A stretch of DNA of 13,926 bases, from assembly GCA_045631425.1 (NCBI GenBank), contig JAZQUR010000091.1, positions 1-13,926 of the forward strand, read 5' to 3'. This stretch comes from Treponema_I sp045631425. Lineage in GTDB: Bacteria; Spirochaetota; Spirochaetia; Treponematales; Treponemataceae. This document shows, one piece after another, positions 6,746 through 13,926 of the stretch. Made by a program: the position numbers and the translations under genes. The notes beneath the pieces are model-generated. The model searched no databases and was not told the DNA's origin. It saw only the letters and a list, made by a program, of their open reading frames with translations. How positions within the stretch are numbered: the stretch's first letter is position 1; each line of letters starts with the position of its first letter.

Positions 6746-7555
6746 ATGTTTTATAACGCAAAAAATCACACAGTAACAATCGACGGCGACACAACAGATT
6801 TTATCAGTTTTGGAAAAGGTAAAAAAAATCTTGTAATAATTCCCGGTGTGGGAGACGGACTAAAAACTGCAAAAGGTTTAGCCATTCCCTTTGCCATTAT
6901 GTACAGACTTTTTGCAAAGGATTTTACAGTTTATGTAATGAGCCGAAAACGTAACATCCCGGAAAATTATAACACTCAGCAAATGGCAGCAGATATGCAC
7001 AAGGTTTTGCAATCCGTCGGCGTTGAAAAAACTTCTGTGGTGGGTGTTTCTATGGGCGGAATGATTGCTCAATATTTGGCTATTGATTTTCCAAACTTTG
7101 TGGAAAAGCTTGTTCTTGCAGTAACTTTAGCCCGTTCCAACGACACTGTAAAGGAACGCTGCGAAACTTGGATAAACTTCGCAGAAGAAAAAGACTACCA
7201 AGCCATAATGAAAGATTCAGCCCTTTATTCCTACAGCGATGAATATTTACGCAAAAACAAAATGATTTTAAATGTGATTTCAAAAATCGGTGCCCCAAAA
7301 TCCTTTGACAGATTTATCACTTTTTCAAAGGCTTGCACAACTCACAACGCCTATGACGAACTGGAAAAAATCACTTGTCCCACTTTGGTAATTGGCGGGA
7401 AACAAGATAAAATCGTAACCTACGAAGCAAGTGAAGAAATCGCTTCAAAAATCTCAAATGCAAAACTAAAAACTTACGAAGAATACGGCCACGCAGCCTA
7501 CGAGGAGGGAAAGGATTTTAACAACACTGTGTATGAGTTTTGTATAGGGGAATAA
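6746..7555 (+). CDS. Alpha/beta hydrolase
   Basis: The 269-residue protein has the alpha/beta-hydrolase fold and a complete catalytic triad. The nucleophile elbow is G100-V-S102-M-G-G, the acid Asp221 is in GGKQDKIV, and the base His249 is in YGHAAYEE. The segment LVIIPGVGDG (29-38) supplies the oxyanion strand. Family members act on esters, lactones, haloalkanes or C-C bonds; nothing here fixes the substrate. A cap domain is likely between about 130 and 205. There is no signal peptide, so it is cytoplasmic. AAGGAG at 6733-6738 with 7-nt spacing sets the start. The zinc-ribbon nuclease gene begins 12 nt after the stop, so the two are probably co-transcribed, although no functional link is known. 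Confidence 0.88.
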   Translation: MFYNAKNHTVTIDGDTTDFISFGKGKKNLVIIPGVGDGLKTAKGLAIPFAIMYRLFAKDFTVYVMSRKRNIPENYNTQQMAADMHKVLQSVGVEKTSVVGVSMGGMIAQYLAIDFPNFVEKLVLAVTLARSNDTVKERCETWINFAEEKDYQAIMKDSALYSYSDEYLRKNKMILNVISKIGAPKSFDRFITFSKACTTHNAYDELEKITCPTLVIGGKQDKIVTYEASEEIASKISNAKLKTYEEYGHAAYEEGKDFNNTVYEFCIGE

Positions 7556-7567
7556 GGGTTGATTTAA

Positions 7568-9430
7568 ATGTCAGAAAATAAAATTTATATTTCAGTTGTA
7601 CCCCAATTATTAAAAGAATGGGATTTCGAAAAAAATATCTTATCTCCAGAAACAATTAGTGTGAGTTCTCATAAAATTGTTTGGTGGAGATGCTCACAAA
7701 ATCATTCGTATGAAATGAAAGTTTCTGATAAAACAAGTGGTAATGGATGTCCATACTGTTCAGGGCATAGAGTATTAATCGGTTTCAATGATTTAACTAC
7801 TACTCATCCAGAGCTTTGTAAAGAGTGGAATTATGAAGCAAATTCTAAATATAAACCAACAGACTTTAGTAAAGGTTCCTCTTTTAATGCTTGGTGGAAA
7901 TGTGCAGAAGGACATTCTTTTCAGACATCTATTGCTTCTAGAACAAATAAAAGAATTGGATGTCCTTATTGCTCTGGAAGATATGCAATAAAAGGAGTTA
8001 ATGATTTAGTTTCAATTAATCCAGTATTAGCAAGTGAATGGGATTATGAAAAAAATGAGAATTTAAAACCTGAAGATGTTTTACCTAATAGTCATAAAAT
8101 TGTTTGGTGGATTTGCAAAAAATGCAAAAATTCCTGGAATGCTCAAATAAAAAGCCGAAATCGAGGGAATGGTTGCCCAATATGTGGTCGAAAACAAGCA
8201 GCACAAAGTAAGGCAACCCCAAAAATTGGAGAAAGTTTTGCAGAATTATTTCCTGAAATATTAAAAGAGTGGGATTATGAAAAAAATAACAAAATAAATC
8301 CGTTAACAATAAAACCTAGTAGTGTAAAAAAAGTTTTTTGGAAATGTGCAAAAGGGCATAGTTGGGAAGCAAAGGTTTCTTACAGAACTTTGCGAAATAA
8401 TGGATGCCCAGAATGTTATGCTCCGTATAAATCTTCTTTTCCAGAACAAGCTATTTATTATTACTTATCACAATTCTTTAATACAGTTAATAGAGATTCA
8501 AGCCATGGTTATGAGTTTGATATTTTTCTAAAGGATGAAAATATTGCTATAGAATATGACGGGTTATATTGGCATAGTTCTGATTTCGCAAAAAGTATGG
8601 AACTTAGAAAAAATGAATATTGTAAAACTCATAGTATCAAACTCTATAGAATAAAAGAATCAAATGACAGAACTAATCCTGTAGTTAAAGAAGAAAATAT
8701 TATAACCTACTATTACGATACTGCGTACACTTTTTTAGATGCGGCTCTGAAGCAACTTTTTATGTGTATAGAAAAGGATGTAAAAAAAACACTTTTAATT
8801 GTTCCTAATGTAGCAAAAGATCGAAATTTTATTATTTCTCAATTTGAACAAAAGAAAGTTCAAAAGTCCATTCTTAAATGTCCAACTATAGTCAGTGAAT
8901 GGGATTATGATGCTAATAAAGGGCTACTACCTGAAAATGTAAGTTTAGGTTCGGAACAAAAAATCAATTGGATATGTTCTAAAGGTCATAAATATTCTTC
9001 TCGAGTATCTCATAGAGTAAATGGTGTTGGGTGTCCATATTGTTCTGGAAAAAAAATATTAGTAGGAGAAAATGACTTAGCAAGTAAAAACCCGAAACTA
9101 GCTACTGAATGGAATTATGATAAAAATGGTGATTTACTACCTACTCATGTTTTTCCTTCTACAAATAAAAAAGTTTGGTGGAAATGTGTTTTAGGACATA
9201 AATGGGAAGCAACTATTAATTCTAGAAATAATGGAAGAGGATGTCCTTTCTGTTCTGGAAGGAATTATCCAAAAATTCATTGCATAGAAACTAATAAAAT
9301 ATATAATACTTATGAAGAAATAGAACTCGAATTAGGTGTCAGGAAATCAAATGTATCACAAGTTGTTCATAAAAAAAGGAAAACGACAAAAGGATACCAT
9401 TTTGAATTTATCAACATAGAAGATTCCTGA
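7568..9430 (+). CDS. Multi-zinc-ribbon protein with embedded PD-(D/E)XK nuclease-like domain and NUMOD1-like C-terminus
   Basis: This 620-residue protein contains six copies of a module resembling the DUF4379-type probable zinc ribbon: EWDYEKN, a gap, WWKC...GHxW, about 15 residues, then GCPxCSG. They lie near residues 12-66, 80-137, 151-208, 228-284, 438-494 and 508-564. Likely zinc ligands follow C-x3-H...C-x2-C (for example C42, H46, C61, C64); in repeat 3 the histidine is replaced by Cys186. Between repeats 4 and 5, residues about 290-365 resemble a Vsr/DUF559-type nuclease: E293 in FPEQ, D318 in EFDIF, E329-Y-D331 and W-H336, then LYRIKE. Residues about 568-615 resemble NUMOD1 of homing endonucleases (IETNKIYNTYEEI...KTTKGYHFEFI). 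It is probably a DNA-binding nuclease, mobile or defensive. Of 22 arginine codons, 13 are AGA, three AGG, six CGA and none CGT, CGC or CGG, unlike mfd. AAGGG overlaps the upstream stop codon. Confidence 0.8.
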   Translation: MSENKIYISVVPQLLKEWDFEKNILSPETISVSSHKIVWWRCSQNHSYEMKVSDKTSGNGCPYCSGHRVLIGFNDLTTTHPELCKEWNYEANSKYKPTDFSKGSSFNAWWKCAEGHSFQTSIASRTNKRIGCPYCSGRYAIKGVNDLVSINPVLASEWDYEKNENLKPEDVLPNSHKIVWWICKKCKNSWNAQIKSRNRGNGCPICGRKQAAQSKATPKIGESFAELFPEILKEWDYEKNNKINPLTIKPSSVKKVFWKCAKGHSWEAKVSYRTLRNNGCPECYAPYKSSFPEQAIYYYLSQFFNTVNRDSSHGYEFDIFLKDENIAIEYDGLYWHSSDFAKSMELRKNEYCKTHSIKLYRIKESNDRTNPVVKEENIITYYYDTAYTFLDAALKQLFMCIEKDVKKTLLIVPNVAKDRNFIISQFEQKKVQKSILKCPTIVSEWDYDANKGLLPENVSLGSEQKINWICSKGHKYSSRVSHRVNGVGCPYCSGKKILVGENDLASKNPKLATEWNYDKNGDLLPTHVFPSTNKKVWWKCVLGHKWEATINSRNNGRGCPFCSGRNYPKIHCIETNKIYNTYEEIELELGVRKSNVSQVVHKKRKTTKGYHFEFINIEDS

Positions 9431-9487
9431 AAAATCCTTTTTATCTTGTAGCGTAAATTAGTTTAATTTTTTTTATGGAGCGTCCCA

Positions 9488-9562
9488 ATGCAACTTCGCA
9501 CAATGCCAATTGTCGATTATGAAAAAAATACACACTTGGCCAATATGATTTCAGCTGTTTAA
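9488..9562 (+). CDS. Possible small ORF or truncated gene (24 residues)
   Basis: An ATG at 9488 with a good Shine-Dalgarno GGAG at 9477-9480 (7-nt spacing) opens a 24-codon frame: MQLRTMPIVDYEKNTHLANM then ISAV, ending TAA. I do not recognise it. It reads like the N-terminus of a longer protein that has lost its remainder. The cyclase promoter lies immediately after the stop, so it could also be a small peptide or a chance ORF. Confidence 0.3.
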   Translation: MQLRTMPIVDYEKNTHLANMISAV

Positions 9563-9567
9563 TTCCA

Positions 9568-9596
9568 TAGACAGTAAAATTTACATGGTATATAAT
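9568..9596 (+). promoter_or_regulatory. Sigma-70-type promoter directly before the adenylate cyclase gene
   Basis: TAGACA (9568-9573, five of six matches to the -35 consensus), a 17-bp spacer, and a perfect TATAAT (9591-9596). A TG lies at 9586-9587. Transcription would be expected to begin near 9602-9604, essentially on the ATG at 9604. Confidence 0.65.
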
Positions 9597-9603
9597 TATC
9601 ACC

Positions 9604-11118
9604 ATGAAAATAAAAAATATTGCACTTATATACGCATTAATTCTTGTTGCTATAAATATTCTAGCAAGTAGTTTTACTTCTTCACTTGTAACCCATATAT
9701 CAGTTAACTCAGGACTGTTGGATATTATGACTGAATATTTGGTAAATAATACATTTATAAATATCTTTTTTCAGATAATTCCTTTTGCAGTACCTTTTAT
9801 ACTGTGTTTTATTTATACAACAAAACTTATTAATCAAAATAATGATAAACAAGTAAAAAAACTTTTAGTAAATATGCCTTTCGCTTATTCTTTAATAGGA
9901 ATTTCCGGTTGGATTATAGGATTTCTTATAAATTTTATTTTTACTTTTTATTTTAAAATTGAATATCAAGTTTCTATTTTTACTTATCTTGTAGAACTTT
10001 CACTTTATTATGCCTTTACGTTGATTTTTACATTTATGGGAAGTTTCTTTATATTGGAAACAATAAGCAGAAAATATGTTCTACCTCGTTTTATTCCTGA
10101 TGGACATATTTCAGAAATTAAAGGTGTGTTATCTCCTTCTATCACTTTGATTTATATTCTGTTATACATAACAATTTGTTTATTTCCTTGCTTTATTCTT
10201 TTTTCGACTTTAATAAGAAATGCAAACTTTGTTCTTTCCGAGCAAAATATTAAAACAATGATTTTGATAGGAATAATCTTAATATTAAGTTTTTTATTAA
10301 GTATTGTAATTTCACGATTTTATTCAAAACCTCTTTTACGATTGAAAGATTGTGCACAAAGTATTGCTAACGGGAATTACGATATTCGCACAGGAATTAC
10401 AACAGGCGATGAATTGGGAATTTTAAGCGACACCTTTAACGACATGGCAGTTTCTCTTAAAGAAAAAGAACTTATGTATGATACTTTTGGTAAAGTTGTT
10501 ACTCCAGAAATTAGAAATTGGCTTTTACAAGGAAACACAAATCTTGGGGGAGAAACTGTTTGTGCCACAATTCTTTTTTGTGATATACGAGGATTTACAA
10601 CTCTGTCGGAACAAATAAATCCAAAACAGGTTGTTACCTTATTGAATAAATATTTTTCTAGTATGGAACAATGTATTGTTAAACATAAAGGAATTATTAA
10701 CAAATACATCGGCGACGCAATTATGGCAATTTTCGGAGTTCCGTTATCCAATCCAAACCAAGCTCTTGATGCTTACAATTGCTGTCTTGATATGCGAAAA
10801 ACTTTAATAGAACTAAACAAAGAACTTGAAGCAGAAAATTTACCTCAGATAAGATTTGGTATTGGACTTCACACAGGAAATGTTTTGGCTGGTAATATTG
10901 GTTCAAACAGTAGAATGGAATATACAGTAATTGGTGATACTGTAAATGTTGCAAGTCGAATTGAATCCTTGTGTAAAGAATATAATTGTGATTTACTTAT
11001 TTCTGAAACAACTGTGGAAGGAATGGTTTCTTGTGAAGGTGATATGCCAGAGTTACAATCAATGGGAGAAACTCAAATCCGTGGAAGAAAAACTGCAATC
11101 ACCATTTATAAAGGATAA
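9604..11118 (+). CDS. Membrane-anchored class III adenylate cyclase with HAMP domain
   Basis: This 504-residue enzyme should make cAMP from ATP on the cytoplasmic side of the inner membrane. About six hydrophobic segments occupy residues 1-237 (near 5-25, 52-72, 93-117, 125-150, 180-203 and 217-237). A HAMP-like linker follows (about 238-288, with GNYDIRTGITTGDELGIL). The catalytic domain runs from about 315 to 503. Metal-binding Asp327 (FCDIRGF) and Asp371 (YIGDAIMA) and transition-state residues Asn448 and Arg452 (DTVNVASR) are present. The adenine-selecting pair is Lys367 and Thr441; Thr in place of Asp is the class IIIb pattern, in which several members respond to bicarbonate or CO2. The start has no Shine-Dalgarno sequence and lies at the expected transcription start. 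The first lipoprotein gene starts 19 nt after its stop. Confidence 0.9.
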   Translation: MKIKNIALIYALILVAINILASSFTSSLVTHISVNSGLLDIMTEYLVNNTFINIFFQIIPFAVPFILCFIYTTKLINQNNDKQVKKLLVNMPFAYSLIGISGWIIGFLINFIFTFYFKIEYQVSIFTYLVELSLYYAFTLIFTFMGSFFILETISRKYVLPRFIPDGHISEIKGVLSPSITLIYILLYITICLFPCFILFSTLIRNANFVLSEQNIKTMILIGIILILSFLLSIVISRFYSKPLLRLKDCAQSIANGNYDIRTGITTGDELGILSDTFNDMAVSLKEKELMYDTFGKVVTPEIRNWLLQGNTNLGGETVCATILFCDIRGFTTLSEQINPKQVVTLLNKYFSSMEQCIVKHKGIINKYIGDAIMAIFGVPLSNPNQALDAYNCCLDMRKTLIELNKELEAENLPQIRFGIGLHTGNVLAGNIGSNSRMEYTVIGDTVNVASRIESLCKEYNCDLLISETTVEGMVSCEGDMPELQSMGETQIRGRKTAITIYKG

Positions 11119-11126
11119 AAAATTAC

Positions 11127-11131
11127 GGAGG
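11127..11131 (+). promoter_or_regulatory. Ribosome binding site deciding the first lipoprotein's start
   Basis: GGAGG, 6 nt before ATG 11138. The frame is open far upstream into the cyclase gene, but only this start has a ribosome binding site and it begins a typical lipoprotein signal peptide. Confidence 0.85.
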
Positions 11132-11137
11132 AATATT

Positions 11138-12241
11138 ATGTCAAAAAAACTAATTATAGTTTGTGGATTAATACTTTGTGTCTTTGGGATAAATTCTTGT
11201 AAATATAACACTATAGAAGTTGAAAATCCCTTTATGCCAAAAAAAGTTATCGTTCCAGAAATGGTAAAGGTTACCGGCGGAATAATCGAAGGTGCAGATT
11301 ATCCGTGGGCTCCTCCAAAAGGAAACTTTCCTTCTGGAAGACTTGTTCAGTTAAGTGATTTTTATATTGGAAAGTATGAAGTAACTCAAGAAGAATATTA
11401 CAGTGTTATGAAAGATGAAGTTGTATCTGTAACAGCTTATGTTGATGGAGTTGGTGAAAGAACTGCGGAATTTTTTATGGATAGCAGACCTTCCTTTTGT
11501 AAACCAAATAATCCTCCTTATCATTGTTTTGAAGGTGAAAATCAAGAGCGTCGTCCTGTAGAAGGAATTACTTTTTATGACGCTCTTTGGTATTGCAATG
11601 TGTTAAGTAGAAAAACAGACTTGGAACCTGTGTATAAAATTAAAGTAACAGAAGTAACTTCTGTAAATTTTTCTAGTCATATTACAAATGCAGAAGTTGA
11701 AATGATTCCAGGTGCAAATGGATACAGACTTCCAACAGCATGTGAAGCAGAATATGCCATGCGTGGTGGAGACCCAAATGCTCCAGATTGGGATTATCTT
11801 TTTAGTGGTGCTGATTCAGAACCTGGTAGAGAAAGATATTCTATTAATAAAGGTTTAGACCCAGTTGGTTGGTATCAATATAATAATAAAACAGGCGTTT
11901 CAGGAACTTCAGATACAGATAGAGAAAATAATACATATTATAGTTACAAAGGAACTCATGAAGTTGGATTAAAACAGCCAAATAGACTTGGATTATATGA
12001 TATGAGTGGAAATGTTTCAGAATATTGTTATGGAAAATTTGACTGGACAAAAGAACCAAATTATACAGGCGAATTAGAAATAAACCCTGTTCGTGTTGAT
12101 GAAACAGGAAATGATAGACCGTCCTATGGTGGAAGTTGGAATTCTGGAGCTGGTAGTGCTATTGTGCATTCTTTTCCTGCTAATAATGATTCCTTTTCTA
12201 CTGCTAGTACAGGCTTTCGTGTAGTTCGTTCTGCAAAATAA
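11138..12241 (+). CDS. SUMF1/FGE-sulfatase-fold lipoprotein
   Basis: The 367-residue protein begins with a lipoprotein signal peptide: MSKK, a hydrophobic stretch and INSC with Cys21 as the acylation site, so it should be membrane-anchored outside the inner membrane. Residues about 41-366 are a formylglycine-generating-enzyme (C-type-lectin-like) domain: FYIGKYEVTQEEY (75-87), PVEGITFYDALWYCN (140-154), NGYRLPTACEAEYAMRGG (194-211), GLYDMSGNVSEY (285-296), GGSWN (331-335) and GFRVVRS (359-365). The region after GGSW, where genuine enzymes carry the copper-binding cysteine pair, reads NSGAGSAIVHS with no cysteine. It is therefore probably a binding or surface protein rather than an FGE. It shares its fold with the Treponema variable protein TvpA. 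A second family member follows after 26 nt. Confidence 0.85.
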   Translation: MSKKLIIVCGLILCVFGINSCKYNTIEVENPFMPKKVIVPEMVKVTGGIIEGADYPWAPPKGNFPSGRLVQLSDFYIGKYEVTQEEYYSVMKDEVVSVTAYVDGVGERTAEFFMDSRPSFCKPNNPPYHCFEGENQERRPVEGITFYDALWYCNVLSRKTDLEPVYKIKVTEVTSVNFSSHITNAEVEMIPGANGYRLPTACEAEYAMRGGDPNAPDWDYLFSGADSEPGRERYSINKGLDPVGWYQYNNKTGVSGTSDTDRENNTYYSYKGTHEVGLKQPNRLGLYDMSGNVSEYCYGKFDWTKEPNYTGELEINPVRVDETGNDRPSYGGSWNSGAGSAIVHSFPANNDSFSTASTGFRVVRSAK

Positions 12242-12267
12242 AATTTTTAAAGAATAGGAAGGAGTTT

Positions 12268-13176
12268 ATGAAAAATAATTTAATTAAAATTTTATTATCT
12301 TTAGTTTTATTGATGTTATCTTTTTCTTGCAAATTTAACGAAGGGAACAATAAAATTTTAGATAAATCAACACCAATCACTCCATTGCCTTTAACAAAAG
12401 ATTTTATTTTTGTTCAAGGTGCAACTATTGAAGGAGCTATTCAAGCAGAAGGATACACAGAGAGTCCAGGATTTGTAGCGGGAAAAACTGTTACTATTGC
12501 TGATTTTTACATGTGCGACCACGAAGTAACGCAAAAAGAATTTGCACGATATTACGAAGGTTATGAGTATCGTATAAATGAAAATGAAAAAGCTATCGGC
12601 GATAATTATCCTGCTTACGATTTAAATTGGTTTGATGCATTAGTTTATTGTAATAATAGAAGTATTGCTGAAGGCAGAACTCCTTGCTATACCATTTGCG
12701 ATTCAACAAATCCAAAAGATTGGGGTAAAATTCCAAAAAGTAGATCTTGGGAAAGTTGGGATGATTGGGTTAATGTAGAATGCGATTTTTCTGCCAATGG
12801 TTACAGACTTCCAAGGCATATAGAATGGGAATACGCAGCCAGAGGTGGTAACGGTCTTGAAGGTTATCAATTTCAATATGCAGGAAGCGACAATTTAGAT
12901 GAAGTTGCTGTTTGGAATACAGATGTTGTAGCAGAAATAAAAACTAAAAAGCCAAACGCTTTAAGAATTTATGATTTAAACGGAAATGTAGAAGAATGGA
13001 CTTTTGACAGATATAAGGGAAAAGAAAATGTCATTTATGCAGGTGGATATTATTTTTATAAACAGCCTGACGCTTTTCTTTTATCTAAGTCATATGCTAG
13101 TTGCATGGCAATATCACTAACAGCACGAAATTCACAAATTGGTTTACGAGTAGTTTGTACTGCAGATAAAAATTAG
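12268..13176 (+). CDS. SUMF1/FGE-sulfatase-fold lipoprotein, second copy
   Basis: The 302-residue protein has a lipoprotein signal peptide with Cys21 (LSFSC, a relaxed spirochaete-type lipobox). The SUMF1-like domain spans about 46-297: DFYMCDHEVTQKEFARY (79-95), LNWFDALVYCNNRS (119-132), NGYRLPRHIEWEYAARGG (177-194), RIYDLNGNVEEWTFDRY (233-249), AGGYYFY (258-264) and GLRVVCTA (292-299). It is shorter than its neighbour and diverged in sequence, so this is an old or independent duplication. Where catalytic FGEs have the cysteine pair it has KQPDAFLLSKSYASC with a single cysteine, so enzymatic activity is doubtful. GGAAGGAG just before 12268 and the 26-nt gap indicate co-transcription with the first lipoprotein. 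Surface or periplasmic location is inferred from the signal peptide; ligands are unknown. Confidence 0.84.
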   Translation: MKNNLIKILLSLVLLMLSFSCKFNEGNNKILDKSTPITPLPLTKDFIFVQGATIEGAIQAEGYTESPGFVAGKTVTIADFYMCDHEVTQKEFARYYEGYEYRINENEKAIGDNYPAYDLNWFDALVYCNNRSIAEGRTPCYTICDSTNPKDWGKIPKSRSWESWDDWVNVECDFSANGYRLPRHIEWEYAARGGNGLEGYQFQYAGSDNLDEVAVWNTDVVAEIKTKKPNALRIYDLNGNVEEWTFDRYKGKENVIYAGGYYFYKQPDAFLLSKSYASCMAISLTARNSQIGLRVVCTADKN

Positions 13177-13235
13177 GTATGTACAAATTCTGTTAATATT
13201 TTATAAGTAAATTTAATTTTTTTATTGGAGGCTTT

Positions 13236-13926
13236 ATGTTAAAAAAACTTTTTTGTAACAAGAGATATTCAGGAATACTTTGGGCCTTTATTGTAGGAAT
13301 TCTGTTTTTTGGTTTTTCAATTTTAGGAATAAAATTAATACCAACAAAAATTTCTTGGTATATTTACAGTTCAGTATTAAGAATTGTTTTTGGTTTTATT
13401 TGTTTAATTATTTTGAATAAATTTTTGAGCTGTTCAATAAAAGATGTTTTAAGTTTTAAAAATCCAAAATTAGCTTTTGTTTCAGGCTTGGGTTTTATCC
13501 TTTATGTTGTAGTCTTTATTATAACATACAAGATAGGATACAGACGAACAGTGGGATTATCACTTGGATTGTTTTGGTCACAAATAATTTTCCAACAACT
13601 AACAACAGGATTTTACGAAGAACTTAATTTTAGAAGCTTGTTGTTAGAAGGCTATTTTCACGGAGCTAAAGATTTTAAAAACAAATTGTTTTATTCATTG
13701 TTGAGTTTTGTTGTTTTTGGTGCACTCCATGTTATAACAGATTTTAGTTTGTCAACTTTTTTAAGTACAGGAACTTTTGGATTTGTAATGGCAATTATTT
13801 ACATGAAATCCAAAAACATTATTCTTCCAATGATTTTACATTTTGTTGAAGATATTTTTGCAAATTTATTTTCTTATACATACTTTAATAATTTGCCACT
13901 GTTTGAAAATCTTTTTACATCTTTAT
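13236..13926 (+). CDS. CPBP (CAAX/Abi) family intramembrane protease, 3' truncated by window edge
   Basis: The frame begins at ATG 13236 with GGAGG at 13227-13231 and stays open for 230 codons to the end of the window. The protein is strongly hydrophobic, with segments near 13-33, 43-62, 79-98, 106-121, 150-167, 178-190 and 195-213. The three motifs of the CPBP glutamic intramembrane protease family are present: E128-E129-L-N-F-R133, FGALH165 and H202-F-V-E-D206. In the last motif the polar residue four after histidine is Asp where many members have Asn. Relatives process prenylated proteins, protect against bacteriocins or act in regulation; role and substrate here are unknown. It starts 59 nt after the second lipoprotein stop and may belong to the same transcript. 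Confidence 0.85.
   Translation, partial: MLKKLFCNKRYSGILWAFIVGILFFGFSILGIKLIPTKISWYIYSSVLRIVFGFICLIILNKFLSCSIKDVLSFKNPKLAFVSGLGFILYVVVFIITYKIGYRRTVGLSLGLFWSQIIFQQLTTGFYEELNFRSLLLEGYFHGAKDFKNKLFYSLLSFVVFGALHVITDFSLSTFLSTGTFGFVMAIIYMKSKNIILPMILHFVEDIFANLFSYTYFNNLPLFENLFTSL

Noticed and set aside
10946..11137. 64-residue N-terminal extension of the first lipoprotein
   Set aside because: It is out-of-frame reading through the cyclase gene; the lipoprotein signal peptide and GGAGG place the start at 11138.
12118..12241. Diversity-generating retroelement variable repeat at the end of the first lipoprotein gene
   Set aside because: The fold and GGSW...GFRVV ending fit, but there is no template repeat, reverse transcriptase or accessory gene here, so only the family resemblance is claimed.

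Overview
The window is about 13.9 kb of AT-rich bacterial DNA. Every gene I can support lies on the + strand. The gene content suggests a spirochaete, most likely Treponema or a close relative. The clues are low GC, lipoprotein signal peptides with relaxed lipoboxes, tandem SUMF1/FGE-fold lipoproteins, and a membrane-anchored class III adenylate cyclase with a HAMP domain. This is inferred from style and content; no rRNA or other taxonomic marker is present.

Layout. (1) 1-2469: the C-terminal two thirds of the transcription-repair coupling factor Mfd, a core gene. (2) 2531-5250: four small enzyme genes, each with its own Shine-Dalgarno sequence. They are a 2H-phosphoesterase-like protein, an MTA/SAH nucleosidase, a HAD-family hydrolase and a GNAT acetyltransferase. 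(3) 5251-5965: an intergenic element with three overlapping inverted repeats, followed by a zinc-dependent nucleoside/nucleotide deaminase. (4) 5996-6633: a RelB/DinJ-YafQ type II toxin-antitoxin operon. A consensus -35 box lies upstream, separated from a perfect TATAAT by an uninterrupted (AT)9 tract, which could make expression phase-variable. (5) 6746-9430: an alpha/beta hydrolase, then, 12 nt later, a 620-residue protein. That protein has six zinc-ribbon repeats, a PD-(D/E)XK nuclease-like domain between repeats 4 and 5, and a NUMOD1-like C-terminus. Its arginine codon use is unlike that of mfd. (6) 9568-13926: an apparently leaderless adenylate cyclase gene, two consecutive SUMF1-fold lipoproteins lacking the catalytic cysteines of true formylglycine-generating enzymes, and the start of a CPBP/CAAX-type membrane protease cut by the window end.

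How the genes fit together. The first region is mostly housekeeping or salvage and damage clean-up (repair coupling, SAH recycling, nucleotide deamination, HAD phosphatase). From about 5.25 kb onward the character is accessory: a toxin-antitoxin module, a composite nuclease, short coding remnants, palindromic intergenic DNA, surface lipoproteins and an Abi-type protease. The cyclase, two lipoproteins and protease are closely spaced with good ribosome binding sites and could be one transcript linking cAMP signalling to the cell surface; that link is inference. The best candidates for something new are the composite zinc-ribbon/nuclease protein, the repeat-containing promoter of the toxin-antitoxin operon, and the three-hairpin element before the deaminase.
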